Source: Acidiferrobacterales bacterium
Lineage (GTDB): Bacteria; Pseudomonadota; Gammaproteobacteria; Arenicellales; Poriferihabitantaceae
Assembly: GCA_019633985.1 (NCBI GenBank)
Contig: JAHQWE010000077.1
Span: forward strand, 1-48,833
Reading direction: 5' to 3'
DNA: 48,833 nucleotides
A program made the position numbers and the translations under genes. The notes below the pieces were generated by a model. That model had not been told where the DNA came from. It did no database searches and saw nothing but the letters and a program-made list of their open reading frames with translations. Numbering within the stretch: the first letter of the stretch is position 1; the number at the start of each line of letters is the position of its first letter. Shown here one piece after another: positions 9,586-17,605 of this stretch.

Positions 9586-10254
9586 ATGATCCAGCAAGAA
9601 GAAAAAGAAAAACGCGGTTGTCTTTTTATTGGCTTGATAGTGCTCGGCACCATCGCAATTTCTGTCGGCCTGACGATTTGGATCATGACGCAGTACATTT
9701 TCCCAAAACAGTTCGAGCCCGTTGAGTTGTCTGGAAAAGAGCAACAAAAATTGGAGCAGAAGCTCAAAGCGTTTGAGGGATTGGAGAGTACCCAATCTTT
9801 AAGCAATCAATCCGGAACTAGTGGCGAACTCCAACCTGAAAAGTATAGTGAAGTTGGAGCCGACAGGCGCATTGAACTTACCGAGCGAGAATTAAACGGT
9901 ATGCTGGCAAAGAATACCGATCTCGCACAGAGACTGGCCATCGATCTTTCAGACAGTCTGGCAAGTGGCAAGCTTCTAGTACCCCTGGATCCGGATTTTC
10001 CCATCATGGGGGGTAAAACGTTGAAGCTCTCCGCCGGAATGGAACTGGCGTTTCGCCATGACAAGCCTATCGTGGTTTTAAAAGGCGTAAGCGTAATGGG
10101 CGTACCCATACCAAACGCCTGGCTTGGCAATCTTAAAAATGTTGACCTTGTGCGGGAGTTTGGCGGTAGTGAAGGTTTCTGGAAGTCGTTTTCCGACGGC
10201 GTTGAAAATATCGAGGTAACCGAAGGCAAGCTCGTCATTCAGCTAAAGGAGTAG
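9586..10254 (+). CDS. Membrane-anchored protein of unknown function
   Basis: I do not recognise this gene. The 222-residue product has a charged N-terminus (MIQQEEKEKRG), one strong membrane helix at about residues 11-33, and a soluble remainder that should lie in the periplasm by the positive-inside rule. A Gln/Glu/Lys/Ser-rich linker (about 45-80) is followed by a compact alternating hydrophobic/polar domain rich in beta-like segments (GMELAFRHDKPIVVLKGVSV, then GKLVIQLKE at the end). The overall shape, a helix plus an all-beta lipid-transfer-like domain, recalls DUF2140/YpmS-like proteins, but no diagnostic motif proves it. It is monocistronic and faces away from the dcw cluster. Confidence 0.75.
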   Translation: MIQQEEKEKRGCLFIGLIVLGTIAISVGLTIWIMTQYIFPKQFEPVELSGKEQQKLEQKLKAFEGLESTQSLSNQSGTSGELQPEKYSEVGADRRIELTERELNGMLAKNTDLAQRLAIDLSDSLASGKLLVPLDPDFPIMGGKTLKLSAGMELAFRHDKPIVVLKGVSVMGVPIPNAWLGNLKNVDLVREFGGSEGFWKSFSDGVENIEVTEGKLVIQLKE

Positions 10255-10320
10255 CATTGCTCACTCAGCGCATCACTTCGATTTGACACGACAGTAACAC
10301 TCTGACTGAGCGGGCAATGC
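10254..10320. repeat. Long imperfect inverted repeat between convergent genes
   Basis: A 15-base arm at 10254-10268 (GCATTGCTCACTCAG) pairs with 10306-10320 with one G-U wobble and one mismatch; the loop is 37 bases. It overlaps the last base of the stop codon of the gene at 9586 and lies 25 bases before the end of the convergent Nudix gene. No T-run follows, so it is not a typical intrinsic terminator. Confidence 0.6.
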
Positions 10321-10345
10321 AGTCAGTCAAATATGATGAACAGAC

Positions 10346-10951
10346 TTAGACGTTCTTGTTCAACAACGTAAAGAAGTACTGTACAAATCGGTAAGTTAAG
10401 CCCCATAAAATTCTAGGTTGTCCCGCACAACCCTCCCCCAAATCAATTCCATTCGCTGGTTTATTCGTAATCGCTGGCTGAAAAGTCAGCTGATGCTCTG
10501 GGTTGACTAGTCGAGACAAAGGCACCCAGAACACCTCCGCAACCTCGTAGTTGGGAACCGGACGAACGGCCCTGTTAGTTTCGAACACCAGACAACGGAT
10601 CATTAAATCCATTGAGCCACCGCGATTACTCCCTTGTTGATCCATCAAATGGTGACAAAACAGCTGATCATTGAGCATTACCGCGACTTCTTCCTCGGTC
10701 TCTCGCATGGCCGTCTCTACGAGATCAGCGTCCGACGGTTCCTTGCCACCCCCCGGGAAAGCAATTTGCCCTGACCAGGGATCGCGCTCTGATGTCGCCC
10801 TCTGGATAAATAGCATTTCGACATCATCGATGCCTTGACGCAATACTAGCGCTACCGCTGCCTCCTTCGCTGTCTCTAGAGAGAGCGGTTGAGGAGAATG
10901 CTGGAGTAGTACAGCCTTAATCTCACGCAATTTAAATTCGATGGACTTCAT
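10346..10951 (-). CDS. Nudix hydrolase, probably CoA-pyrophosphatase (NudL) type
   Basis: Nudix enzymes cleave nucleoside diphosphates linked to another moiety. In this 201-residue protein GQIAFPGG leads directly into the Nudix box, which reads GGGKEPSDADLVETAMRE followed by TEEEV, so the catalytic REXXEE residues are intact. The preceding RATSERDPWSGQIAFPGG fits the UPF0035/NudL subfamily that splits coenzyme A into phosphopantetheine and 3',5'-ADP. The start at 10951 (ATG) gives a normal N-terminus; the frame is open to 11017 but that would lie deep inside the upstream regulator gene. It overlaps the end of that gene by 20 bases, suggesting coupled expression. Substrate is inferred only. 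Confidence 0.8.
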   Translation of the reverse strand: MKSIEFKLREIKAVLLQHSPQPLSLETAKEAAVALVLRQGIDDVEMLFIQRATSERDPWSGQIAFPGGGKEPSDADLVETAMRETEEEVAVMLNDQLFCHHLMDQQGSNRGGSMDLMIRCLVFETNRAVRPVPNYEVAEVFWVPLSRLVNPEHQLTFQPAITNKPANGIDLGEGCAGQPRILWGLTYRFVQYFFTLLNKNV

Positions 10952-11627
10952 CAACCATCTTTTGCAGTAACTGACAGTCTGGAATGATCCAGCGACTACC
11001 CTGTTTCTCCATGACACCCTGGTTTTCCAGCCTTTTGAGCTCCCTGCTAACGGCTTCTCGATTACAACTTAATCGGCTGGCCATTTGCGCATGAGTTGGT
11101 GGTGAGGAAATTCTAGCCACACCATCGAGATCAATAAATTTTCTGGCCCATCGCAATAGCTCGGCGTGAATGCGATTGTTAACACTTAGCGTAGAAAACT
11201 CATAGACACGTTCGCTTAAGCGGCGAATGATGGCAGTCAGCTGCTTCATAATTAAGATATTTACCGCCGTATTCGTTTGCATCAGTTTTTGAAAAGTAGC
11301 AAACGGCATCACTGTCACAACGCTTTCACAAAGCGCAGTCACTGAAGCAGAACGGGGACCACCGTCAATCACCGAAACCTCTCCAAAGTTTTCTCCCGCC
11401 TTCAACTCGATGTAACCCACTTCCCGGCCCGAATCGGAAAACTGTGCTACACCTAACTCTCCAGTTTCAACAAAATAGATGCTGTTATCTCTATCCATTT
11501 GACGCACGATTTGTTCGTCTTTCACAAACGTTCTTCTAATACAAAAAGACAACACCTCCTTAAGATCGGTTGCGGATAACGCCTGCAACACCACCGAGTT
11601 GGTGGTGATCTTCTTTCCTTCCTTCAT
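10932..11627 (-). CDS. Crp/Fnr-family transcriptional regulator
   Basis: The 231-residue protein has an N-terminal cyclic-nucleotide-binding fold (about residues 15-130) and a C-terminal winged helix-turn-helix (about 160-225, with HAQMASRLSCNREAVSRELK as the HTH). The phosphate-binding cassette GENFGEVSVIDGGPRSASV keeps the Gly-Glu and Arg-Ser residues that contact cAMP in Crp. A cyclic nucleotide ligand is therefore possible. No Fnr-type N-terminal cysteine cluster is present. The ATG at 11627 is preceded by GAGGTGA. The Nudix gene overlaps its 3' end, so the two form an operon. The target genes are not visible from the sequence. Confidence 0.88.
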   Translation of the reverse strand: MKEGKKITTNSVVLQALSATDLKEVLSFCIRRTFVKDEQIVRQMDRDNSIYFVETGELGVAQFSDSGREVGYIELKAGENFGEVSVIDGGPRSASVTALCESVVTVMPFATFQKLMQTNTAVNILIMKQLTAIIRRLSERVYEFSTLSVNNRIHAELLRWARKFIDLDGVARISSPPTHAQMASRLSCNREAVSRELKRLENQGVMEKQGSRWIIPDCQLLQKMVDEVHRI

Positions 11628-11693
11628 TGTTCACCTCTATTTTTTGATCTTATTTTGAGATCACAAGTCCCCTTTGCGATCGAATGATACTTG

Positions 11694-12335
11694 TTACCAG
11701 TGAATTCCAGCCCCGATCAGGAAGCCATCTGATTCCGTACTGCTCTCCATCCCTGCTTCGTCATTGTCAAAGTCCAGATTCAGCCGCATGTATCCTGCCT
11801 TGATCGAGATAAACGGGAACGGTGTCACACTCAAGCCTACTTCTAACTCAGATCCCGTCAGATTCGAGAAATTACCAGCATCCGACATATCGGGTAGATA
11901 TGCCCCTCTGCCATAGATATAGGTGACCGGTGTTACTGCCAATCTGGCTTCCGCAGAGAGGCGTAAACCATCGGAGGACTCTCCGTTTAATAAGTCTATA
12001 CTTTCCGCACCCACGCCTACTGCGAAGAAATTATTGTCACTCAGGGAAAAGAAACGTCTTCTGAGTTCGAACTGTGTACGTGACTGGTTGCTAATTGCTG
12101 TCTCCTCAAGATCTGCTTCATAACGTGCCGCCCGAAGCCCCCAGTTGTCGCCAACCCAAATCTCTCCGCTCACCGTTAGCGATCCCGCGTCGACCTCACC
12201 ATTCAGCACATCCGATTCAAACTGGTTGTTCCAAAGTGAAATGATAATCTCGCCATCGACAGGGCCGAGTGCCCAGGCACCGGGAAACCACATCAATAAC
12301 CACCAAGCAACAACCGCGCGAACTATTTTCATCAA
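11694..12335 (-). CDS. Probable outer-membrane beta-barrel protein (YfaZ-like)
   Basis: The 213-residue protein starts with a signal peptide (about 22 residues, hydrophobic core VVAWWLLMWFPGAWA). It continues with alternating amphipathic strands rich in Gly, Tyr and Phe and ends in an aromatic residue (IGAGIHW), as do small outer-membrane barrels. Mature length of about 190 residues suits an eight- to ten-stranded barrel. The layout resembles the YfaZ family, but I see no motif that makes this certain. It is transcribed divergently from hslR with only 46 bases between them. Confidence 0.65.
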   Translation of the reverse strand: MMKIVRAVVAWWLLMWFPGAWALGPVDGEIIISLWNNQFESDVLNGEVDAGSLTVSGEIWVGDNWGLRAARYEADLEETAISNQSRTQFELRRRFFSLSDNNFFAVGVGAESIDLLNGESSDGLRLSAEARLAVTPVTYIYGRGAYLPDMSDAGNFSNLTGSELEVGLSVTPFPFISIKAGYMRLNLDFDNDEAGMESSTESDGFLIGAGIHW

Positions 12336-12381
12336 CTTATCCTAATCAAACAGCGGCCATTCTATCGTGTAAAATCATTTT

Positions 12382-12798
12382 ATGAAATCGAGCGTCCATT
12401 CCCCTTCAAATGCTGAGAGTCAGCGACTGGACACCTGGTTGTGGGCCAGTCGTTTTTATAAATCCAGAAAGTTGGCTACGGAAGCAATTAAAGGAGGGCA
12501 TGTTGCGGTTAATCAGCAGAAAGCAAAGCCCTCGAAACTGGTAAAACTGAACGATGCGGTTAAAATCCGCCGCTTCCCACAGACGTTTGTAGTCATCGTT
12601 ACGGGCTTATCCGAAAAACGTTTAGGTGCACCACTCGCGAGAGAACTATATTGTGAAACGGAACAAAGCCGCGAAGAGCGAGAAGCCAAAAACCAGTTGA
12701 TGAAGAACCAAAGAGCCGGCATACAGTATGACCGGCAAAAACCCGACAAACGCAATCGCCAGCGCATGCTGGAGATCAAAAACCAGTTACCAGATTAA
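12382..12798 (+). CDS. hslR: Heat-shock protein 15 (Hsp15), S4-domain ribosome rescue protein
   Basis: Hsp15 binds 50S subunits that carry a stalled nascent chain after premature dissociation. The 138-residue protein has an S4 RNA-binding domain from about residue 16: RLDTWLWASRFYKSRKLATE, then GHVAVNQQKAKPSKLVKLND. A basic C-terminal tail with REEREAKNQLMKNQRAG and RPDKR-like segments follows, typical of HslR (E. coli 133 residues). It is followed after 18 bases by hprA on the same strand. Confidence 0.92.
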   Translation: MKSSVHSPSNAESQRLDTWLWASRFYKSRKLATEAIKGGHVAVNQQKAKPSKLVKLNDAVKIRRFPQTFVVIVTGLSEKRLGAPLARELYCETEQSREEREAKNQLMKNQRAGIQYDRQKPDKRNRQRMLEIKNQLPD

Positions 12799-12816
12799 AA
12801 AATCTCCGCTCAATAT

Positions 12817-13767
12817 ATGAAAGGCTGCATTCTCGACCAAGCATCGTTCGATCTAAACGACATGAACCTTACACCTCTGCTAAGCTGTCTTGATAGCTGG
12901 GATCATTATGACAGCACTGTTCACGGGGATGCTGCGGAGAGAATTACTGATGCCGCGGTGGTAATTACGAACAAGGTTCGACTGGACCGACAAACCATTT
13001 TGCAAGCAGAGCATCTGAAACTGGTGATGCTCGCGGCGACAGGAACAGACAATGTTGATCTTGCGGCCTGCAAGGAAAAAGGTGTATTGGTTTGTAATGC
13101 CAGGCAATACTCAAACGCCGCGGTTGTTCAACATACCTTTGCGCTAATGCTGAGTCTGAGCACAAATCTGTTGGCGTATCACGAAGATGTCCGAAACGGA
13201 AAGTGGTCACAAAGCCCCATTTTTTGCCTGCTTGATCATCCGATTCGTGAGCTGGAAAACAAAACACTAGGCATCGTCGGTTACGGTAATCTGGGTTCTT
13301 CAGTTGCCGAGGTTGCTAAGGCGTTCGGCATGCAGGTTGTTATCTGCCAACGACCCAACGCAGCGCCCTCAGCAGGTCGGCTTCCGCTATCCGAATTTTT
13401 GCAAAGCGCAGATTTCATCAGCATTCATGCACCACTCACTGCAGACACCAAACACCTATTCTCAAGCGCCGAATTTGAGCAAATGAAACCGGATGCGGTG
13501 TTGATCAATACAGCTCGTGGTGCGATTGTCGACGTTGAAGCGCTGGTGACCGCGCTGCAGTCAGGTCAAATTGGGGGAGCGGGCATCGATGTGCTTGATC
13601 AGGAGCCCCCAGAAAATAATTACCCCTTGCTTGGCAGGGATATCCCTAATCTGATCGTAACTCCCCACACCGCTTGGGCATCAGTTGAAAGCCGAAGAAG
13701 GCTGGTTGAGCAGCTAACCGATAATCTCAAAGGATGGTTGGCGGGAGAACCGCGTAATATTGTCTAA
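12817..13767 (+). CDS. hprA: D-2-hydroxyacid dehydrogenase, glycerate dehydrogenase type
   Basis: This NAD(P)-dependent dehydrogenase of 316 residues probably reduces hydroxypyruvate or glyoxylate. The nucleotide-binding motif GIVGYGNLGSSVAEVAKAFG lies near residue 150. The catalytic Arg is in NTARGAIVD (about 230), the Glu in IDVLDQEPP (about 260) and the catalytic His in VTPHTAWAS (about 285). The N-terminal half (MKGCILDQASFDLNDMNLTP) resembles HprA. It lies between hslR and hemW, whose start overlaps its last codons. Substrate preference among 2-hydroxyacids cannot be read from the sequence. Confidence 0.88.
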   Translation: MKGCILDQASFDLNDMNLTPLLSCLDSWDHYDSTVHGDAAERITDAAVVITNKVRLDRQTILQAEHLKLVMLAATGTDNVDLAACKEKGVLVCNARQYSNAAVVQHTFALMLSLSTNLLAYHEDVRNGKWSQSPIFCLLDHPIRELENKTLGIVGYGNLGSSVAEVAKAFGMQVVICQRPNAAPSAGRLPLSEFLQSADFISIHAPLTADTKHLFSSAEFEQMKPDAVLINTARGAIVDVEALVTALQSGQIGGAGIDVLDQEPPENNYPLLGRDIPNLIVTPHTAWASVESRRRLVEQLTDNLKGWLAGEPRNIV

Positions 13768-14965
13768 CGCAATTCCTGCTGAGAGTTTCCCGGGTCAGCG
13801 CAATAATCGCTTGGAGAATCTCCATCAGGCGGAAGGAATCGGGCTCTATATTCACTTTCCATGGTGTGTTAAGAAATGTCCCTATTGTGATTTTAATTCT
13901 CACAGAGCGGGACAAATGCTTGATCAGTCGCGTTACGTGCAGTCGCTGATCAATGATCTTGACTATGAACTAGCGTTTCACAAGTTGGAAAAACCTGTAA
14001 GCAGCGTGTTCATGGGGGGTGGTACACCGAGTTTGTTCTCACCTGAATCGATGAATCATCTCCTCCAGCAGATTGCAGAAAGGGTCTCAATGGTAGATGA
14101 AGTTGAAATCACCATGGAGGCCAACCCAGGGACAACAGAACATGCCGACTTTTCCGCTTATCGACAGGCTGGGATTAACAGATTGTCCATTGGTGTACAG
14201 AGTTTCAACGATCATCACCTGACAACATTGGGCCGCGTTCATAGTGCATCCGAAGCCCAATGGGCTTACGAGAATGCGCGGTCAGGTGGTTTTGACAACA
14301 TCAATCTGGATTTGATGTTTGCTTTACCAAGTCAGCAGGTTGATGAGGCGGTATCCGATATAGATCAAGCGATCGGTTTGCAACCAGATCATATATCCGC
14401 CTATCAGTTAACGCTCGAACCAGATACCGTTTTCTATCGACATCCGCCACCGTTACCAAATGAAGATAGCGTCTATGAGATAGAAAGTGCCTTAAAGCTC
14501 CGCCTGGCAGCCGCTGGATACGGCCGCTATGAAATTTCTGCTTATAGCCAAAATAACAAGCGTTGCCAGCACAATTTAAATTACTGGGAATTCGGAGATT
14601 ATCTCGGTATTGGTGCAGGCGCTCACAGCAAGATTTCTTTAGAACACGGCATCTTACGACGTAGCAGAAAGAAACATCCCGAAAGCTACATGAGACTTGC
14701 GGGCAGCACTGATAGCATCGCCGAAACAAGGACAATATCTTCTCGCGAAGTGCTATTTGAGTACTTAATGAATGCCTTACGATTGATCGATGGCTTCGAT
14801 ATAGAGAACGCCGCCTGCCGGACAGGGCTCCCTGCGCAAACGATCGTAAACCGTTTGCAAAAACCCATCGATCAAGGTTTAATTTTGTTGACTGATGACC
14901 GCATCAAATGCAGCAAGAATGGCCAACTGTTCCTCGATTCGATTTTGACTGAACTGCTGGAATAA
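13760..14965 (+). CDS. hemW: HemW, radical SAM heme chaperone
   Basis: HemW resembles oxygen-independent coproporphyrinogen oxidase (HemN) but acts as a heme-binding chaperone in characterised cases. The 401-residue protein has the radical SAM cluster motif CVKKCPYC plus the following DF (CxxxCxxCxF) near residue 36, MGGGTPSLF near 86, EANPGT near 120 and the GVQSF motif near 143. A HemW C-terminal domain follows. The only starts available are TTG codons: 13760, overlapping hprA by eight bases, or 13811, which is 17 codons later. Neither has a good ribosome binding site, so the exact N-terminus is uncertain. Confidence 0.9.
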   Translation: MSNAIPAESFPGQRNNRLENLHQAEGIGLYIHFPWCVKKCPYCDFNSHRAGQMLDQSRYVQSLINDLDYELAFHKLEKPVSSVFMGGGTPSLFSPESMNHLLQQIAERVSMVDEVEITMEANPGTTEHADFSAYRQAGINRLSIGVQSFNDHHLTTLGRVHSASEAQWAYENARSGGFDNINLDLMFALPSQQVDEAVSDIDQAIGLQPDHISAYQLTLEPDTVFYRHPPPLPNEDSVYEIESALKLRLAAAGYGRYEISAYSQNNKRCQHNLNYWEFGDYLGIGAGAHSKISLEHGILRRSRKKHPESYMRLAGSTDSIAETRTISSREVLFEYLMNALRLIDGFDIENAACRTGLPAQTIVNRLQKPIDQGLILLTDDRIKCSKNGQLFLDSILTELLE

Positions 14966-14981
14966 GCCAATATTGCCCCGG

Positions 14982-15824
14982 TCAGCCCTGCAATCGCTTG
15001 GCATGGAAAGCGACATGGTCTTCTACAAAACTGGCGATAAAAAAGTAGCTGTGATCGTAACCAGACTGCATTCTCAGATTGAGCGGCTGTCCGGCATCAG
15101 CACAAGCTTGCTTTAGTCGTTCTGGAAGCAGCTGATTTTCGAGAAAATCGTCCGCCCCTCCCTGATCCACCAGAATCTCACCGCTGCGATGCCCGGATTC
15201 GACCAATACGGAAGCATCGTGTTCTGCCCACTTTTGTTGATCATCTCCCAGATATCCGCCAAGCGCTTTCTTGCCCCAATCGCATTGCATCGGCGCACAA
15301 ATAGGGGAAAAAGCAGAGATCGACTGGTATGTCTCCGGGTTCTTAAGACCGATAGTCAGGGCTCCATGGCCACCCATAGAGTGGCCCGTAATTCCCTGGC
15401 GAGACGAATCTGCCGCAAAGTTTTCGAACACTATCCCTGGCAACTCCTTAGTAATATAGCTGTACATTCGGTAGTTCCGGTCCCAGGGCGCTTGCGTGGC
15501 ATCCACATAAAAGCCAGCCCCTGAGCCGAAATCGTAGGAATCATCTTCTCCCTCAATTCCCGCACCTCTGGGGCTGGTATCTGGTGCAATTAACATCAGA
15601 TTGTGATGAGCAGCATAGCGCTGTGCGCCCGCTTTAACTGTGAAGTTCTCTTCAGTACACGTAAGACCAGACAAATACCAGAGAACAGGTACCGCGCCTT
15701 TTTCAGCTGCAGGAGGAGAGAACACCGAGAACTGCATCGGTGTCGATGTCTCACCAGATTGGTGGCGATAGGTACCTTGCAAGCCGCCAAAGCAGCGTTG
15801 CTCGGACAATGTCTCGAGTTTCAT
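14982..15824 (-). CDS. S-formylglutathione hydrolase
   Basis: This esterase-D-family serine hydrolase cleaves S-formylglutathione to formate and glutathione, the last step of formaldehyde detoxification. The 280-residue protein has the nucleophile motif GHSMGGHGAL (Ser149), an Asp in DQGGADDFL (about 225) and His258 in GYDHSYFF. The N-terminal YLSGLTCTEENF is typical of the family. It follows the glutathione-dependent formaldehyde dehydrogenase gene on the same strand with a 47-base gap, so the pathway is complete here. It converges with hemW (16 bases apart). Confidence 0.95.
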   Translation of the reverse strand: MKLETLSEQRCFGGLQGTYRHQSGETSTPMQFSVFSPPAAEKGAVPVLWYLSGLTCTEENFTVKAGAQRYAAHHNLMLIAPDTSPRGAGIEGEDDSYDFGSGAGFYVDATQAPWDRNYRMYSYITKELPGIVFENFAADSSRQGITGHSMGGHGALTIGLKNPETYQSISAFSPICAPMQCDWGKKALGGYLGDDQQKWAEHDASVLVESGHRSGEILVDQGGADDFLENQLLPERLKQACADAGQPLNLRMQSGYDHSYFFIASFVEDHVAFHAKRLQG

Positions 15825-15871
15825 AAGTTTTGATGGACGAAATAGGTAAGGGTTTTAAGGAGGTAGCTGAC

Positions 15872-16987
15872 CTACTGGTCGTACATCACAACACTCCGAA
15901 TCGATTCACCGCTGTGCATCAAATCGAAAGCATTGTTAATTTGGTCCAATGGCATGGTATGAGTGATCAAGTCATCAATATTGATCTTGCCATCCATATA
16001 CCAGTCAACGATCTTCGGCACATCGGTTCGCCCTTTTGCGCCACCAAATGCGGTACCTCGCCAGACTCGGCCAGTAACTAGTTGAAAGGGTCGGGTACTA
16101 ATCTCCTGTCCTGCCCCAGCAACACCAATGATAATACTTTCACCCCAACCTTTGTGGCAGCACTCAAGCGCCTGCCGCATGAGCGTGGTATTACCCACAC
16201 ATTCAAAGCTATAGTCTGCTCCACCATTGGTAAGAGAGACAATATAGGGCACTAAATCGCCTTCCACTTCGGTCGGGTTTACGAAATGGGTCATACCGAA
16301 TTTCTCACCCAGGGCTTTGCGATCCGGATTAAGATCAACACCAACCACCATATTCGCACCCGCCAGTTTCGCACCCTGAATGACATTCAATCCAATTCCG
16401 CCTAGACCGAAAACCACCACATTATCACCTGGCTTAACTTTCGCCGTATTGATTACCGCGCCAATGCCTGTGGTAACGCCACAACCGATGTAGCAAATCT
16501 TATCGAATGGTGCATCTTCCCGGACTTTGGCGACGGCAATTTCGGGAAGCACCGTATGATTTGCGAAGGTCGAGGTTCCCATGTAGTGAAACAAACGCTG
16601 TTTACCAATCGAAAACCGACTACTGCCATCCGGCATCAGGCCTTGCCCCTGGGTTTCCCGAATCGCCTGGCACAGATTGGTTTTGCCGCTGGTGCAATAC
16701 TCGCACTGACGGCACTCCGGTGTGTAAAGGGGAATTACGTGGTCACCTTTTTTAAGAGAACTGACACCCGGGCCGACATCAACCACCACACCGGCGCCTT
16801 CATGTCCAAGAATGGCTGGGAAAAGACCCTCTGGATCTGCTCCAGAGCGCGTAAACTCATCGGTATGACAAATACCCGTCGCTTTTATTTCGATCAGCAC
16901 CTCGCCTTCGCGGGGGCCGTCTAGGCTAACGGTTTCGATTTCTAAAGGTTTGCCGGCTTGGTAGGCCACTGCTGCACGAGTATCCAC
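15872..16987 (-). CDS. S-(hydroxymethyl)glutathione dehydrogenase (class III alcohol dehydrogenase)
   Basis: This zinc enzyme oxidises S-hydroxymethylglutathione, formed from formaldehyde and glutathione, with NAD+. The 371-residue protein has the catalytic-zinc Cys in GICHTDE, the GHEGAGVV motif, and the structural zinc cluster CRQCEYCTSGKTNLC near residue 92. It also has the cofactor motif VFGLGGIGLNVIQGAK. Family members of about 370 residues include FrmA/AdhC/FlhA. It is paired with the hydrolase downstream. No FrmR-like repressor gene lies beside it. A TTGACA-like -35 hexamer (17045-17040, minus) lies upstream, but the matching -10 is poor. Confidence 0.95.
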   Translation of the reverse strand: MDTRAAVAYQAGKPLEIETVSLDGPREGEVLIEIKATGICHTDEFTRSGADPEGLFPAILGHEGAGVVVDVGPGVSSLKKGDHVIPLYTPECRQCEYCTSGKTNLCQAIRETQGQGLMPDGSSRFSIGKQRLFHYMGTSTFANHTVLPEIAVAKVREDAPFDKICYIGCGVTTGIGAVINTAKVKPGDNVVVFGLGGIGLNVIQGAKLAGANMVVGVDLNPDRKALGEKFGMTHFVNPTEVEGDLVPYIVSLTNGGADYSFECVGNTTLMRQALECCHKGWGESIIIGVAGAGQEISTRPFQLVTGRVWRGTAFGGAKGRTDVPKIVDWYMDGKINIDDLITHTMPLDQINNAFDLMHSGESIRSVVMYDQ

Positions 16988-17073
16988 GTATGACTCCTGA
17001 TTATTCTTTTGGGTGATTCGGTTAAAGTTGTCTCAATTATGTCAAAACCCAGAAATCCAAAGGGTTGAGTCAA

Positions 17074-17102
17074 ACCATGTAAGGAAAATATCCTTACATG
17101 GT
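17074..17102. repeat. Perfect 12-base inverted repeat between kbp-like gene and formaldehyde dehydrogenase
   Basis: Arms 17074-17085 and 17091-17102 are perfectly complementary (ACCATGTAAGGA / TCCTTACATGGT) around a five-base A/T loop. It lies 26 bases past the stop of the LysM gene and 86 bases before the dehydrogenase start, both on the minus strand. A short TTT follows on the minus strand. It may terminate the upstream gene or be a dyad operator for the downstream one. Confidence 0.65.
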
Positions 17103-17128
17103 CTTTGGTAATTAGATCGATTCGTTTG

Positions 17129-17569
17129 TTAACTATCCAGCGGAATACGAATCTTTTGGCCAGGGTAGATCAGATCAGCGTTCTTAATGACTTCCAGGTT
17201 CGCATCGACGATTTCCGTATAACGCGCGCCATTTCCAAGATATTTGCTGGAAATCGCCCACAATGTATCGCCTTTCTGAATCTCATAATATTCGACTTTT
17301 TGCTCCGCGGGGGGTGATTCCAGTTCGTCCGCCTTGACCTCTTTAATCCCCAGCACGTTGCCGGCCATTAAAATCGCTTTTTCATAAGCAGACTGATCCT
17401 TGGCTTTTCCAGACACCTTTGCGACGCCATCAGCGACTTCCACTTTCAAGCCTTCAACGCCTGGATTATCTTCTTCAATATGCTCCTGAATTTTGGCTCC
17501 CGCCTCTTCCTCATCGTCACCGCCAAACAGCTTCTTGCCGATATCTGAAGCGAAATCTAATAGTCCCAT
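17129..17569 (-). CDS. BON-LysM domain protein, homologue of E. coli Kbp/YgaU
   Basis: The 146-residue protein starts MGLLDFASDIGKKLFGG, has an acidic BON domain (about residues 25-80: VEGLKVEVADGVAKVSGKAK), and a C-terminal LysM domain (about 92-145: YYEIQKGDTLWAISSKYLG to YPGQKIRIPLDS). This order, length and N-terminus match E. coli YgaU, now called Kbp, a cytoplasmic potassium-binding protein of 149 residues. No signal peptide is present, consistent with a cytoplasmic site. The potassium role is taken from the E. coli protein. Confidence 0.88.
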   Translation of the reverse strand: MGLLDFASDIGKKLFGGDDEEEAGAKIQEHIEEDNPGVEGLKVEVADGVAKVSGKAKDQSAYEKAILMAGNVLGIKEVKADELESPPAEQKVEYYEIQKGDTLWAISSKYLGNGARYTEIVDANLEVIKNADLIYPGQKIRIPLDS

Positions 17570-17605
17570 TTTGGTCTCCCGTTGTAATTTAAGTTAAGAA
17601 TCGAC

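Noticed and set aside
17040-17045. TTGACA as a firm promoter for the formaldehyde dehydrogenase
   Set aside because: No acceptable -10 box at 15-19 bases distance; mentioned only as a -35-like hexamer.
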